NCBI GenBank assembly: GCA_009801085.1
Contig: VNWV01000008.1
Location: 1,364,001-1,428,000, forward strand
Source: Lasiodiplodia sp. COLG20
Taxonomy: Eukaryota; Ascomycota; Dothideomycetes; Botryosphaeriales; Botryosphaeriaceae
Direction: 5' to 3'
DNA: 64,000 nucleotides
Made by a program: the position numbers and the translations under genes. Below, piece by piece: positions 22,433 through 34,700 of this stretch (the first letter of the stretch is position 1; each line of letters begins with the position of its first letter). A model generated the notes under the pieces. It was not told the origin of the DNA. It saw nothing but the letters and a program-made list of their open reading frames with translations, and made no database searches.

Positions 22433-25400
22433 ATGAAGTTTGGTCACAATCTCCCCCGCAACCAGGTCCCCGAGTGGGCTTCCCACTACATCAACTACAA
22501 GGGCTTGAAGAAGCTCGTCAAGTCGGCCGCTGAGGCTGTCAAGAATGGAGGCGAGGCGGATCTGGCGGGTGAGCATGCGCCAGAGCATATCCAGAGAGGG
22601 CGCTGCTAACGGTAGGGCAGAATTTTTCTACTCGCTCGACCGCAACCTCGAAGATGTCGACGGCTTCTACAACAAAAAGTATGCCGAGTCGGCGCGTAGG
22701 CTGAAGCTGCTCCACGACCGCTTCGGCCGCGCCACCATGTTCTCGGACGGCATCGACAGAGACGAGCTGGAGGACCTCGTTGGCGCCCTTCTCGAGCTGC
22801 GCGGCCAGCTGAGGAAGCTGCAATGGTACGGCGAGGTCAATCGTAGAGGCTTCGTCAAAATCACCAAGAAGTTGGACAAGAAGGTGCCCAACTCGTGCAC
22901 CCAGCAACGCTATCTGGCTACCAAGGTTGACCCCACGCCCTTCGCCACCAACTACAAGCTGCAGCAGGATATGAAGGCCATCAATGACTGGCTCTCTGGC
23001 CTTGGTGAAACCAAGGTGTTTGACGATGCCAGCTCCGTGCACTCCACCGCTTCGCTGAAGAGAGTGTCTTCAAGAGCCATCCTCAACCTGCCCTCGGGGC
23101 TCTTAGACACGGTAGACCAGGCCATCCGGAACGATGATGCCGCAATACTCGAGGAGCTGCTCCACGAGGCCAATGCAGAAGAGGACAAGGCCAACCCTGC
23201 TTATCAGAAGTTGCTCCTTAACCTCTTGCAGCGCTCCGTTTCTTGCAGGTCGCGCCAGTGTATCCAAAAATTACTGTCCCAGCTCACTACCCTCGACGAC
23301 GAGGATGACCTGAACAAGCGGAACTGTATTCACAGACTGGTGATTGCTATCAGCCGTGCAAAAACCAACGAGGCCCAAAATGGCGGTCAAAGCCAGGGTT
23401 CGGGTTCGGGTCCATTCCTGGGCGTTCCGAATGATGCTGCGAGCTTCATATCGCCAGCAGAATCCCCCGTGCAGTTGCCTCCGCCAAGCTCTATTACTGA
23501 GCAGCAGTCCAGCAAGCTGCTGGCTGCCAATGATGAGTCCGTTCTCATGCTCTCCTACCTCCTTGACAGTTTGAAGCCTGAGCAGCGCTCTGCGCTATCA
23601 GCTCGGGATTCCTATGGAAGACTGCCACTCCACTATGCGGCGCAGTATGGCTTCGTTATCATCTGCAAGATTGTCATCAACTATATGCAGAAGTGGGGCC
23701 AATTTGACGTCTCCCATGGTATTGACTCCCCTGAATGGCAAGATTTGGACGGCTACGCGCCCCTCCACCTCAGTGTCATCGGTGGTCATCCACTAACTAC
23801 CAAGACACTTCTGGACTCCGAGAGATGGCAGGACCCTGATGAGAAAATCTCTATTCGGAAGTCAGTGTCCAAGTCGGGGGCCGTGTTGTCGCTCGCCGTA
23901 AAGTCGAATTTCGTCCAGATCGTAAAACTTCTGGTCGATGCTGGAGTGGACATAAACTACCAGGACGAGCAAGGCGAGACTGCCTTGCATGTTGCTGCCC
24001 GATACGGTCACACCGAGTGTGCCAAAGCTCTTATTACCGGGACTTCCGACCAAAAGGCCAATGTCGAACTTGCAGAGAGCACTTTTGCGTGGACTCCTCT
24101 TTTCATTGCTTGTGTCGATGGCCACCTGGATGTCGTCAAGCTGCTCATCGAGGCCGGAGCGGATTTAGAGAAGCCGGACCTGTCCGGCTGGACGTCCAAG
24201 GAGCATGCGGCCCTGAGAGGCCATTTGGATATCGCGACCGTTTTGGCTGAGCTTACGCCTCCCCCTGCCACGACGGAGAAAGAGCAAGAGAAGCAGCTGC
24301 CTGTTCGCTCAGAGTCGCCGCCGCAGTCTTCCATTGAGGAGAGGCGATCCAATGCAAACAAGGAACTGCGCGTGCCGGAGCCTGTCAAGACTTTCGGCCA
24401 TCGTTATCTGCAGAATGAAAGCATGGTTCTCGTCAGTCTCGGCAGCATGGATATGCGGAAGCACATCGAGCCCGTCAAGCTTGATGACATCCACATTTCT
24501 GATGCCCACGCGACTCAGCTTGATACTGCTCTCTCTCTCGTCGTCTCTGCTCAAGGCGCCTCTGGAGAGCCCACAGTCATTGACCTCCCCGTCCAGGAGA
24601 ACATTAGTACTAACCCCATAACCTTCATGACCACGGATGTTGCCAAGGTTAAACTCCTTTTTGATATCGTCCCTACCTATGCCGGTTCGAAAGAGCGCGT
24701 AGTCGGACGTGCTGTTGCCATGCTGTCAAGCGTCAGACAAATGGTCGGCTCCCAGAGGATGAACCTCAAAGGCGACATCAGCGTGCCGATTGTCGCTGCG
24801 AATACTCTGGAAATCATTGGATCCGTCAATTTCAACTTCCTCGTCATTACGCCTTTCTCCCACCCCAACCTGTCCATTACCGAGAATCAAACGTATTGGA
24901 AGAGTATGACGTCGACAATGGTCATTGGACACAGAGGTGAATTGGACTTTGGTTTTCTATCCCCCTGCATTTTCCTAACTTGTGTGAAGGTTTGGGCAAG
25001 AACCTTGCGTCTCGAAAGTCTTTGCAACTTGGCGAGAATACGATTCAGGTAGGATACACATCAACGTAACGGAGAGTGGAAACTAACGGAACGTGTAGTC
25101 ATTTATTGCTGCTGCCAACCTAGGAGCGTCTTATGTTGAGGTATGTTCTATATGCACCTATATGTTCTGCATCTTACTGATTATACGTAGTTTGGTAAGA
25201 CCAGAGCGCCTGCATCCACGCTGTTTAGTACTAACGACGTCAAGATGTTCAACTGACTAAAGATCACGTTCCCGTCATTTACCACGACTTCCTTGTTAGC
25301 GAAACAGGTATTGATGCGCCCGTGCATACGCTGACGCTAGAGCAAGTAAGTAGACCCGATGCCTATTTATCTGAAGTGGGCACTGGCTGACATTCCCTAA

Positions 25401-26550
25401 GTTCCTCCACGTGAGCGAGCAAAAGACGCCTCGCTCTTCTAGGCCGTCATCACCCGTCGAGGCCAAGGCTGAGAACAAGGATGTTGCCAAAACTCGGGCT
25501 CGGCCACGCTCGTACTCCGTTGATGTCAAGAAGGAGAGCCAGTCGGACCTCAACGAGCGCATGAAGCACACACGCGACTTCAAGATGAAGGGTTACAAAG
25601 GCAACAGCCGTGGCAACTTTATCCAGGCGCCCTTCACCACTCTCGAAGAGATGTTTAAGAAGCTTCCTGAGTCGATTGGTTTCAACATTGAGATGAGTGA
25701 GTTTACACTTGCGACAACCTTGATCTCTACCGATGCTGAGATGATTTAGAATACCCAATGTTGCATGAAACCGAGGAGCATGACATGGACACATACGCTG
25801 TCGAGCTGAACTCGTTCGTCGACACCGTTTTGAAGAAGGTGTACGACCTTGGCTCAAAGCGCAACATCATCTTCTCGTCCTTCCACCCAGACATTTGCCT
25901 TCTGCTGTCCTTCAAGCAGCCATCTATTCCTATCCTATTCCTCAGCGATGCGGGCACTTCGCCCGTTGGAGACATCAGAGCCAGCAGTGTTCAGGAAGCC
26001 ATTCGCTTCGCCTCGCGCTGGAACCTCCTCGGTGTTGTCACGGCAGCAGAGCCCCTGGTGATGTGCCCACGCTTGGTCAGGGTCGTTAAAGAGTCTGGTT
26101 TGGTTTGCGTCAGCTATGGCACGCTGAACAACGATCCCGTCAATGTGCAGGTAAGCACGATCCAACCTTGCCAATCTCTGGAAAACGCAGTACTAAATGA
26201 TTTTCTCTCAATAGCGGCAAGTAAAGGAAGGTATCGACGCAGTCATCGTTGACAGCGTCCTCGCTATCCGCAAGGGGCTCACCGCTCACGAGGAGGAGAA
26301 AAAAGCGAGCAAAGAGACTGCAGCCGCGATTGCTGCCGCCGCATCAGCCGCCCAGCTCACCGAAGCAAACGGCACCAACGGTACGAGCAAGGCCGCTGTC
26401 ACCAACGGAACCAGCGGCGGGGGCCAGAGCAATGGTGACAACAACGGCCTCCCCGCAGAGATCGCCCGCATTGTCGACACGGTCAATGGTGTACCCGTCT
26501 ACGCCAACGGCCAGACTGGTGGTGGTTCTGTCAACGGAGCCGTTTTCTAG
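22433..26550 (+). CDS. GDE1: Glycerophosphodiester phosphodiesterase with SPX and ankyrin domains
   Basis: Hydrolyses glycerophosphocholine and related diesters to glycerol-3-phosphate, a cytosolic phosphate and choline salvage enzyme. Nine exons (22433-22568, 22621-24936, 24990-25048, 25099-25140, 25191-25194, 25245-25345, 25402-25696, 25750-26150, 26215-26550) give about 1229 residues, matching yeast Gde1. The N-terminal SPX domain opens MKFGHNLPRNQVPEW and has the lysine surface VKITKKLDKK near residue 122 that binds inositol pyrophosphates in this family. Ankyrin repeats follow (DSYGRLPLHYAAQYG, DEQGETALHVAARYGH and others). The GDPD domain holds VIGHRGLGKN, the metal-binding VEFDV and YHDF. 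The C-terminal ~90 residues are Ala/Asn/Gly-rich. Exon 5 is only 4 nt. The neighbour, tail to tail, is the endopolyphosphatase PPN1, also a phosphate gene. Confidence 0.95.
25191..25194 (+). other. GDE1: 4-nt microexon (TTTG) in GDE1
   Basis: Flanked by two 50-nt introns: 25141-25190 (GTATGT...GTAG) and 25195-25244 (GTAAGA...ACTAAC...CAAG). It supplies Phe and the first base of the Asp codon in the conserved GDPD segment V-E-F-D-V-Q. Without it the join reads GAG-ATG-TTC-AAC-TGA, a stop after three codons, so it is required for the full enzyme. Confidence 0.85.
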
Positions 26551-27442
26551 AGGTAGAGAGTAACTGTTAATCCGGAAGGAGTTCTGTTTGACATTGTTCT
26601 GCAATTCTTTTCTTTCCTTTCACCAAACGAGCGATGATCTTATGTCTTTCTTTGATCTTGCCACTGATGATTGTCGCTGCTGATCCTCTATATACCCGTG
26701 GTCCGCTTCAACATGCGGATGGAGCTGTTTTCACAACTTGCTGTGCTATCTTTCCACCGAGGCGGACATTTGACTTTTTTCGCAGGAGGGATGATATAGA
26801 GATGAGATAAAAGCGGGGAGGGGATGGTTCGAGTAGTGAGCGATCACTCTCTTGTCTACTGCTAACTTTTGCCAATATTGCATTCCCACCTACGCACATT
26901 CACACGCCACTTTTGGTTCCTTTCCCTCACGTACTCCATGAGTGAAGGCCAGAACAGGGTGGCTGTGATGAATGGCGATGGTAGTGGTAGGCGTTGTCAC
27001 GGCGTTTGATCGAAGGATTTAACATTCATCCAAGTTATCAGTCTTTCTATTTCACTTGAGCAAATGCCTCGTTACGTAGGTCCTCGCGTGAGCGAATTCT
27101 CTTTGTGTGGCCTTTCTCTCGCCTGCTATGGCTAACAACTCGAGCTGTTCTAATGAACAAGAGTATGTCTAAATCTCGGCCGGAACGAATTCTGAACGAT
27201 TGCTGCCACCATCATATCTTCTCCGATCACGAAAACCACGCCAATGCTGCTTAGGAAAATCTTGAAAAAGAGATAAAAAGACAAAGCAGAAGAGATTGGA
27301 AAGCAAGAATCCATCCAACGCCGTCCGTGTCCACGCCCAGAAGTCCGACAGAACCTTTGCACGCTATGCCAATCCGGGAGTCGGCGGCTCCCAAAAGTGA
27401 ATGAACAAGGCCGAAAGGTAAACAGATACTAGAACATAGAAA
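26551..27442. other. Convergent 3' region between GDE1 and PPN1
   Basis: About 890 bases between two facing stop codons, AT-richer than the genes and with T-runs (TTCTTTTCTTTCCTTT near 26600). Presumably 3' UTRs and poly(A) signals. No gene seen. Confidence 0.5.
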
Positions 27443-29997
27443 TCAAAGCTCATCATCGCCAAAGCCCACGTCTTCAACATCATCGGCAACGACCGACGGC
27501 GGCTGCGACTCGTGCGCGGCGTCAGCCTCGGCCAGTTCCGGGATCCAGCCGAAGCGCTCGTCGATCTCGTCGCGGCTCATGGTGCCCACGAATGCGCGCT
27601 CGATGAATGTATACCAGACGTGGTGTTTCGGACCCTTCTTCCGGTGCTTGTTCCTGTTCTTCTTCTTCTTTTTCTTCTTCTTTGCCGCATCTAATTCATC
27701 ATCCCCATCGTCGCTATCATCATCGTCAGTCTCGTAATCTTCGTAGTAGTCGTCGTCCAATTCCTCTTCGAATGCTGAGAGCTCGCGGCCGTTTTCTTCC
27801 ACATTGCTCCCAACCAGCTCGTTCATAACATCTTCCAAGTCCGTGACTCCACGATTTGAATCTTCAAGACCGCCCAACTCCCTGGTCTTCTTGTCCTTCT
27901 TGTCTTTCTTGTCTTTCTTGTCCTTCTTATGCTTCTTATGCTTCTTGTGCTTCTTGTGCTTCTTTCCGCCGCCGCCACTCTTCTCGTTGAAATTCCCAAT
28001 CCTCATCGCCAGATTGATATAACTACGCACGGTCAAATCCTTCAGCTTAAAGGGGTCGCTCTTGTTGTTAGTCTGGTAAAAGACCTCAAATTCGAACGGG
28101 AGCGGGTGCGGTTTCGGATGCGCTGGCTTCTTCCCGCGATGCTTGCCCTCGCGCCAGCGTTGGGCGCCGAATCCATCACCGAAATCCGAATCGTCGCCTT
28201 CCGTGTAATCGGCGTACAGAAGAGAGGTCGGATTGATAGTAGTGTTGCCATCGGATGCGTGGCTGATGGCAGCGAGGTAGCAAGGGGACTTGTGGAAGTC
28301 ATTGTTGAGGCGGGTCAAATTGGCGAAGTATTGGGTGTAGCCAAGGAGAGACAAAGTTTGTGGCGAATAGGCGGGTCCTGGAGGTGACGATTTGGAAGGC
28401 GGGGTTGGGACGGTGAACTTATACTTCTTGTTCTTCCTCTTGACAGCTTCTTCGTAATCACCATCCTTATCCTGGTCTGCATCCTCCAGTTCCCTTTCAA
28501 AGATTTCCTGAAGGCGTTCTCCGGGCAGGTGTTGGGGATGTTGCAGGGCTCCGGGATTATCCAAGCCTGTAATGTTATAATCAAACACTCTCAGGGTTGG
28601 AAAGTAGTTCGGAACGATGGAGGGACCGATCAGGGAGAAGCCGAAACGTTCGCCCCAAGGTCCGCCGATTTCATCCAAGAATTTCTTGTTCCCCTTCCTT
28701 CCCTTCTTCTGCCCAAAGAAGTCCTCGATCTTTTCGAAAATTGACTCCTCTTCCTCTTCCTCGGCCTTGGCGCTTCCCTTCTTCTTGGGACTAGGCAGGT
28801 TCGCCCACTCGTTCCGCAGATCCATCAAATAGTCAGATGGGCTCATGATCGAGACTTCGCCACTGGGATCCAGCGAGATTTTCTGTTTCAAGGCGCCTTT
28901 CATCTTTCCTTTCTCGGTCGACGGCCTGATGTCGTTGAAATCCTGCAGCTGGAAATGGTCGATGTTCATGTGACCGTACAGCGATGCGACTATGACGTCG
29001 CGGTACTGACGCTGCCACAGAGCATACTTCTGCCAGCAAGTCTCATCCCAGCTCTGCTTGTTGTCTGTGCGGGCGGGCGGAACGTGGCCGATGAGAATGG
29101 CCTTCATGCCGCGCTCGCGCAGGATCTGCAGCTGGATGCGCAGCCATTCCATGTGCTCGTAGCCGGGTTCCGATTTGATCGCGCAGCCATCGACGGCCGA
29201 GTTGGAGTCGAAGAAGTACCTGGCCTGGTGTCAATTCCTGTTTGTCGCACCCTTGCGCGACCGAACTCACATGGTGTTTAAGCTGAAGACAGCCAATTTG
29301 TTCGGGATGACCTCGACCTGAAACCAACCGCCTCGCTGGAACTGGTGCCTCTGCTCCTCCGGGATCATGCTCCGCCAAATATCCAGGTAGGTGGTAGTCC
29401 AGTGATTGGGGCCCTCGAGAAAAATGTTATGCGGCAGGATGTCGTTGTTACCATAGGTCGGGACAATTGGGATGATGAAATCGTTGGTAGGATCGTCGTC
29501 GTCATCGTCCGGGCGAGCAAAAACTTCTCTGAACTTGCTGACGATGAATTTGTTCAGCTGGATGACCTGGTCGTCGTTCCGCGGATGTTTCTCGTCGTTG
29601 TCGTGACGGGCCGAGTCGCCGGTCCAGATGATGAAATCGATTTCATCGCGGATGTTGTCACGAATCCAGTCGAAGGTGGCGTTGACCAGCGTCAGCGGGG
29701 TGTCGCAGCCCGACGTCTCGGCGCCGTAGTAGCCCGCTGCGCCGTGGCCACGGTGGCAGGCGCCGTCCTTGGAGGTGCTGCCATAGGTCTTGTAGAAGGG
29801 GTCGGGGTGGAAGTCTGCGAGACGGAGTCAGCCTGCGACGCGATCTCCAGGGCGGGGTGCGTACCGGTAATGTGGAGAAATTTGCCTGTCAGAGGCCGCG
29901 ACTGGGACGATGGCGTGCGGAGTAGGTGTGCTGCAGGTACGCTTAGTGCGCTCGCTGACGAGGCAATCAGCGCCGAGGCGAGAGCGCAGCGCACCAT
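27443..29997 (-). CDS. PPN1: Vacuolar endopolyphosphatase
   Basis: Cleaves inorganic polyphosphate chains in the vacuole. Three exons (29997-29865, 29814-29271, 29219-27443) give about 817 residues. A hydrophobic N-terminal segment (ALASALIASSASALSVPAAHLL) acts as a signal-anchor. The calcineurin-like metallophosphoesterase signature is HITDFHPDPFY near residue 45, then WTGDSARHDND, YGNNDILPHN, GHVPPA and YGHMNIDHF. The C-terminal third holds a lysine/histidine-rich repeat (KKHKKHKKHKK then KKDKKDKKD), a strongly acidic tract (DDDYYEDYETDDDDSDDGDDE) and a run of nine lysines, all of which look like surface insertions. Known Ppn1 matures by proteolysis in the vacuole; whether that holds here cannot be seen. 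The intron 2 acceptor was chosen so that MYFFDSNSAVDG reads through. Confidence 0.93.
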
Positions 29998-31724
29998 GAT
30001 GGCGGAGGAGGGCAGGAGAACGGGGAAGCAACCAGGCGGTTGCGGAGCGCTCTATATCTCTCTGCTTTTTGTCGCAGGCGCAAGTGCGACGGAGAAGCAC
30101 AACTTGGCAAGCGCGCGAGGCACGTCTCTTTTTACGACACGAGCATAGGGCAGGCGCGGTGATTGGCGCCATGACGTTGCGGTCAAGGGGCCAGAGCCAC
30201 CAAGGTACTCAAAGTCCACCGCCTCTGCCTCGAGCAGCCCAAAGTCGCGTGGCAGTCTCTCGTGCTCTGCAACCCACGGGGCCGCCCATTCGCGCAGGTC
30301 ACACGGCTCGGCGAAGCTGAAGCGTTCCATGGAAGCTGGCGCCACTACCCTTGTTGCACAAAACAATCGAGCCGTGGAATCCGGGACATTTGTATGGAAC
30401 GACGGCAGCCACGCGCCGACGAGCCACCGACAAGGCATCAACACGGCACTTCGGCATCACTATAACCGCATCCCGCTAGGTGTTCACGCCTTGCCACGCG
30501 CCCTGCTTCTTCTCCGCACAGCCACTTAGTCAGACGGTATTACTTTCGTCGTGCATGTGGCTGCACGAAAACTAAAGCCCCGACAAGAGAATTTGCTGCA
30601 GCGTATCGTGGGCATGCACCATTACGTCTTTGCTATTTCGCGCTGAACTATGCCTGCAGCTCACACGCCTCCTCTAAAAGAAAACCCTCAAAGCTCATCC
30701 CCGCACCCTTCTCGTTTCCACCTTTCCCCCGCATTATTTCCCTCCGGCTTATGTGCTCGAACGTGACACGCATACTAGGCAATTAATCCCTCAACCACCC
30801 AGGTTGACTGCACTAATTGCCCTGCCTGCCTGACCTTCTTCTCGCTGCAGCTGATCTCCGGACCTTTCACCTGAACCTCTCGTATTTTGGCGTGCCTCAA
30901 ACGAGGGAGAACGACTGCGCACCAATGGCCACAGCCAAAGCAGGGCGAAAAAAACGGCGGCGTCAGCTTCGTGACATGTCACTTGGGGAAACAACGCAGA
31001 GGATCAGCAAAGGTCACAAGCCACTAAAAATAAACGTATAATCATGCGAAACGGACCCTTGCACCTTCAAGACGGCGAAGCTTCTCGTCAGAATGTGATA
31101 GAAGCGCGTCTCTGTCCAAACTTGTCCGGGGCATCTGCCCGAAAATGATGTAGTACATGCTCCTCACCTACAAGCCTTGCTGATCACTGTCAAATGACGT
31201 ATCACCATGCTTTTTGTAAACTGTACACTCTCCATGTTCACGGCATTTGCAAGCTGCCCTGCTGTCACACCGCCCTTTGACGGGCGTCACTGTATTGGTA
31301 TCGTTTGAGCCATCTCGAAAATAAACAGTAATGCTGCCACTTGTGCTTGCTTTCTGCATGCCTTGTGTCCACATCCGCGCAACGGGATCTGGACAAATCA
31401 AAAGAACCAAAAAAAGAAACCTGTAGCTGACCTCATCAGGGCCCCTTTTTCCCATCTGTGCCGAGCGCCTGTCAAATATGCAAGCGACGTTGTGGTCATG
31501 AAGCCAACAAAAGTGATGCAGCCCATCAAATGACGCAACCCCGACGAAACTCCCGAATACTGTCCACTGCGGCAAATAGAAGCCCACGAGGGAAAAAGAT
31601 GGAATGAACCAAGATACCCAAACACCATGCTATGCTTTGTGGATGCAAAGATTGATGGCAAACATGCCCCCGCCATAGCTTATGAAAACGCCGTTCCCAT
31701 GCCCGTGTATCTCTGATGCCATTG
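29998..31724. other. PPN1 upstream region and CHD1 3' region
   Basis: About 1.7 kb between the PPN1 start and the CHD1 stop. No frame on either strand resembles a conserved protein. The first few hundred bases hold the PPN1 promoter. No perfect CACGTG Pho4-type site was seen in them. The part 31,000-31,720 probably includes the CHD1 3' UTR. Confidence 0.5.
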
Positions 31725-34700
31725 TCACGTGGCTTTTGCTTCTTCCCCGTTCGTCGCCGACTTGGCTTTCTCCTGCTCCGCACTCGCGCCTTGCCCCTTT
31801 TCTTGAGACCCAGGCTCGCTTTTGACCTTATGCTCCGGCTCGCCGGCCGTCTTGGCCTTGTCGTGCTCGCCGCCGGCCGTCTTGGCCTTCTCTTCGGATA
31901 TCTTAATCTTTTGATACATGTCATTCAGCTTCGACCCTTCGACACCTTTGCTGGGCCAGAAATTGTTGGCAATGAAATCCCTACATGTTGTTAGCATCCA
32001 GACCCCTGGAGGCCTTGGGCATATGAGCTTACCATAGACGGGCCTTTTCCGTAGGGCTCGCTCTTTCCCGCAAGCCCTGTGAAATGAACTGTCCGACCTT
32101 CAAAAACTCCTTCTTCAGCGCCAAAGACCTTTCCACACGATCAGGGATCTTTTGAGATGTACACTTGACGAGTGCGTCGAGATTCTCTTGTACAGGCTTG
32201 AGCAACTTCGCCGACGGGTTACTGCGGTTAGCATGACCATTCAGGCTGCTCGACTCCCGACGATGATGGCTCTCAGCCGAGTGACGAGGCCGTTCGTCAG
32301 CCCTGTGGTGCTTGTGCTTCACCTTGTGCTTGTCGTCAAGCTCACCACTGGCCTTGCGGCGGACTTCTGGGGTTCCGTTTCGGTCGGGCTTCTCTGAACG
32401 ACGATCCACACTATGACGATGCTCACCGTGACGGTGTTCGCCATGCCGGTGTTCGCTGTGACGATGCTCGTGGCGATGCTCGCTGTGGCTCTGTGTGCGG
32501 TTGCGAGCCCTGTCTTGTTCGCGGTTGACTTTCCGCATGTTAGCAGGCCCAGGGCTGGCAGACGCACTGCCTTGCTTCTCCGGACGACGCGAGGCATTCC
32601 ACTTCTTGTTGTTGCGATGGTGATTGTCCAAAGCTCTCTTTGCCGCGGCGTTTGTGCCGTTGGAAGCCTTATCCTTGAGGACGCTGATGAGGTAATTGGC
32701 TCTGCGGACGAGATGGACCGCACCCGGAGATTTGGCGTTCTTGTCTTCGGCCTTGCTGCGTTCCTCCTTCTTATCCACACGGTGCTCTTCGAGAAAGAAC
32801 TTGTCTTGCATGCCAAGTTCCGGGTCATCTCGAATGGCGACCCACGAGCCATAGCCATGCTTGGAAATACCAACGGCAAGCATGCCGTCCTCCCGCGCAC
32901 CCCAAGGGCAGCTGTAATGCGCAGGCTTTGACGCCTCGGGAAGTCGGAAGTTGCGCCATTCAGAAGCTGCAGCAACAGCTTCCTTGATGAGCCTCATCTC
33001 GTGTGGCCGTTCCAGGATCGTCTCGGCATTGAGCCTCTTCACACCTTTCCAGTCGAACAGGATGGCTTTCTTGTCCTTCTTGGTGAGGACCTTGTTGTTT
33101 TCACGTGCCATCGTCTCGTTCTTTACTTGCTCCTCCCTTAATAGATCGCGGCAGTGGTCCATCACTTCTTTCAGGGTTGCCTTCACAACTTCCCTGTCGC
33201 GGTTGCTCAACTTGGCTTCCTTGACCATTTCATCCCCACGTTCCTCAATGGATCCGAATTTCTCGTGAGCACGGATAAGATTGCGAATCTCCTTCTCAGA
33301 CAGAGGCCGCTTCGGATCGTCGTCAGGGCCAGATTCGTCGCCCGACTGCGCAGCTTCCGCAGCTTCCTGAGCAGCCTGGCGAGCTCGCTTCTTGGCAGCG
33401 CGTTGCTCGCGTTCCTCATTGGGTGCCTTACGCTTTCTGGGCTGACTCTGCTCGATTTCCCTGGCGAGAAACTCTTCATCTTGCTTACGCTTCTCCTCTG
33501 CTTTGATCTCCTCGAGTTGGTCTTTGGGGATGATGTCATCCCACTCAAGGTCAAGCTTGACGTCAGTGTACTCAAAACTCTTGAGGAACTCCTCGCCACC
33601 ATCGGTGGTGATGCCTTCAGGCTGTTCTGTCTTGTGCTCCTCAGCATTCTCCAAGACAGCGTCGATGTCGAGCTCTTCCAGTTTCTTCTGGTTTCCAGTC
33701 TGCTCAAACATCTTCTGACCACGCTTCTTGAGGATGCGGTTGATGTCGTCGGATGAAGTCGGCTCTGCGACAGCCCTTGCAGCTCGGTCGAAGGCCTCTT
33801 TGTCGCCCTTGTCCGTGACAGCGCGTTGAATGGTGATGTATTCGAGCATAAGCTTGTTGCGCGCTCGCTCGAGAACCTCCTCTTCAACTGTGTCCTTCGA
33901 CACGAGTCGGTACACTGTGACAGGGTTCTTCTGACCAATACGGTGAGCACGAGCCATAGCCTGAAGGTCAGCCTGAGGGTTCCAATCTGAATCAAACAAA
34001 ATGACAGTGTCTGCTGTCATCAGGTTGATACCAAGACCACCGGCTCTGGTCGAGAGCAGAAAGCAGAAATCTTGACTCTCAAAAGCATTGAAGTGGTCGA
34101 TAGCCTGCCTTCTTTGACCGGAAGTGATAGTTCCGTCCAGCCTCTGGAACTGGTAGCCGCGAAGCTGCAGATAATCACCGAGAATGTCGAGCATCTTGAC
34201 CATTTGACTGAAAATGAGGACACGGTGGTTGTCCTTCTTCAACTTCGTCAACAGGCGGTCGAGAAGCATCATCTTACCGCTGCTAGTGACAAGTGCCTTG
34301 AGTTGGTCTTCCCGGCGGTAGTTACCTGCAAGCATGCGTTCCTCGGCACCGGCAAACATGTAAGGGTGATTGCTGGCCTTCTTCAGCTCCATCATAATGT
34401 TGAGTAGTGATTGCTTCGGACCCTTGCCGCCTTGATTCAAGGCGGCATAGTTCCTAGTCAAGATGTTTTTGTAATACTCGAGTTGGAGATCAGACAATTC
34501 GACACGGATGATCTTCTCAGTCTTAGGCGGCAAGTCGTTCTCTACCTTCTGCTTGGTCCGGCGAATCATGTACGGGCTGATTGCATTAGTGAGCTCAGCA
34601 ATCTTCTGACTGGCTGATTCTGACTGCAAGTCAATGTTCTCATCGACTTCAATCATCCCGGGCATGATAAAGTCCATCAGGGCGGAGAGCTCGCCCAATG

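Noticed and set aside
31168..31587. 139-codon minus-strand frame downstream of CHD1
   Set aside because: Lies in the probable CHD1 3' UTR; Cys-rich by chance, no recognisable family and no ordered motif.
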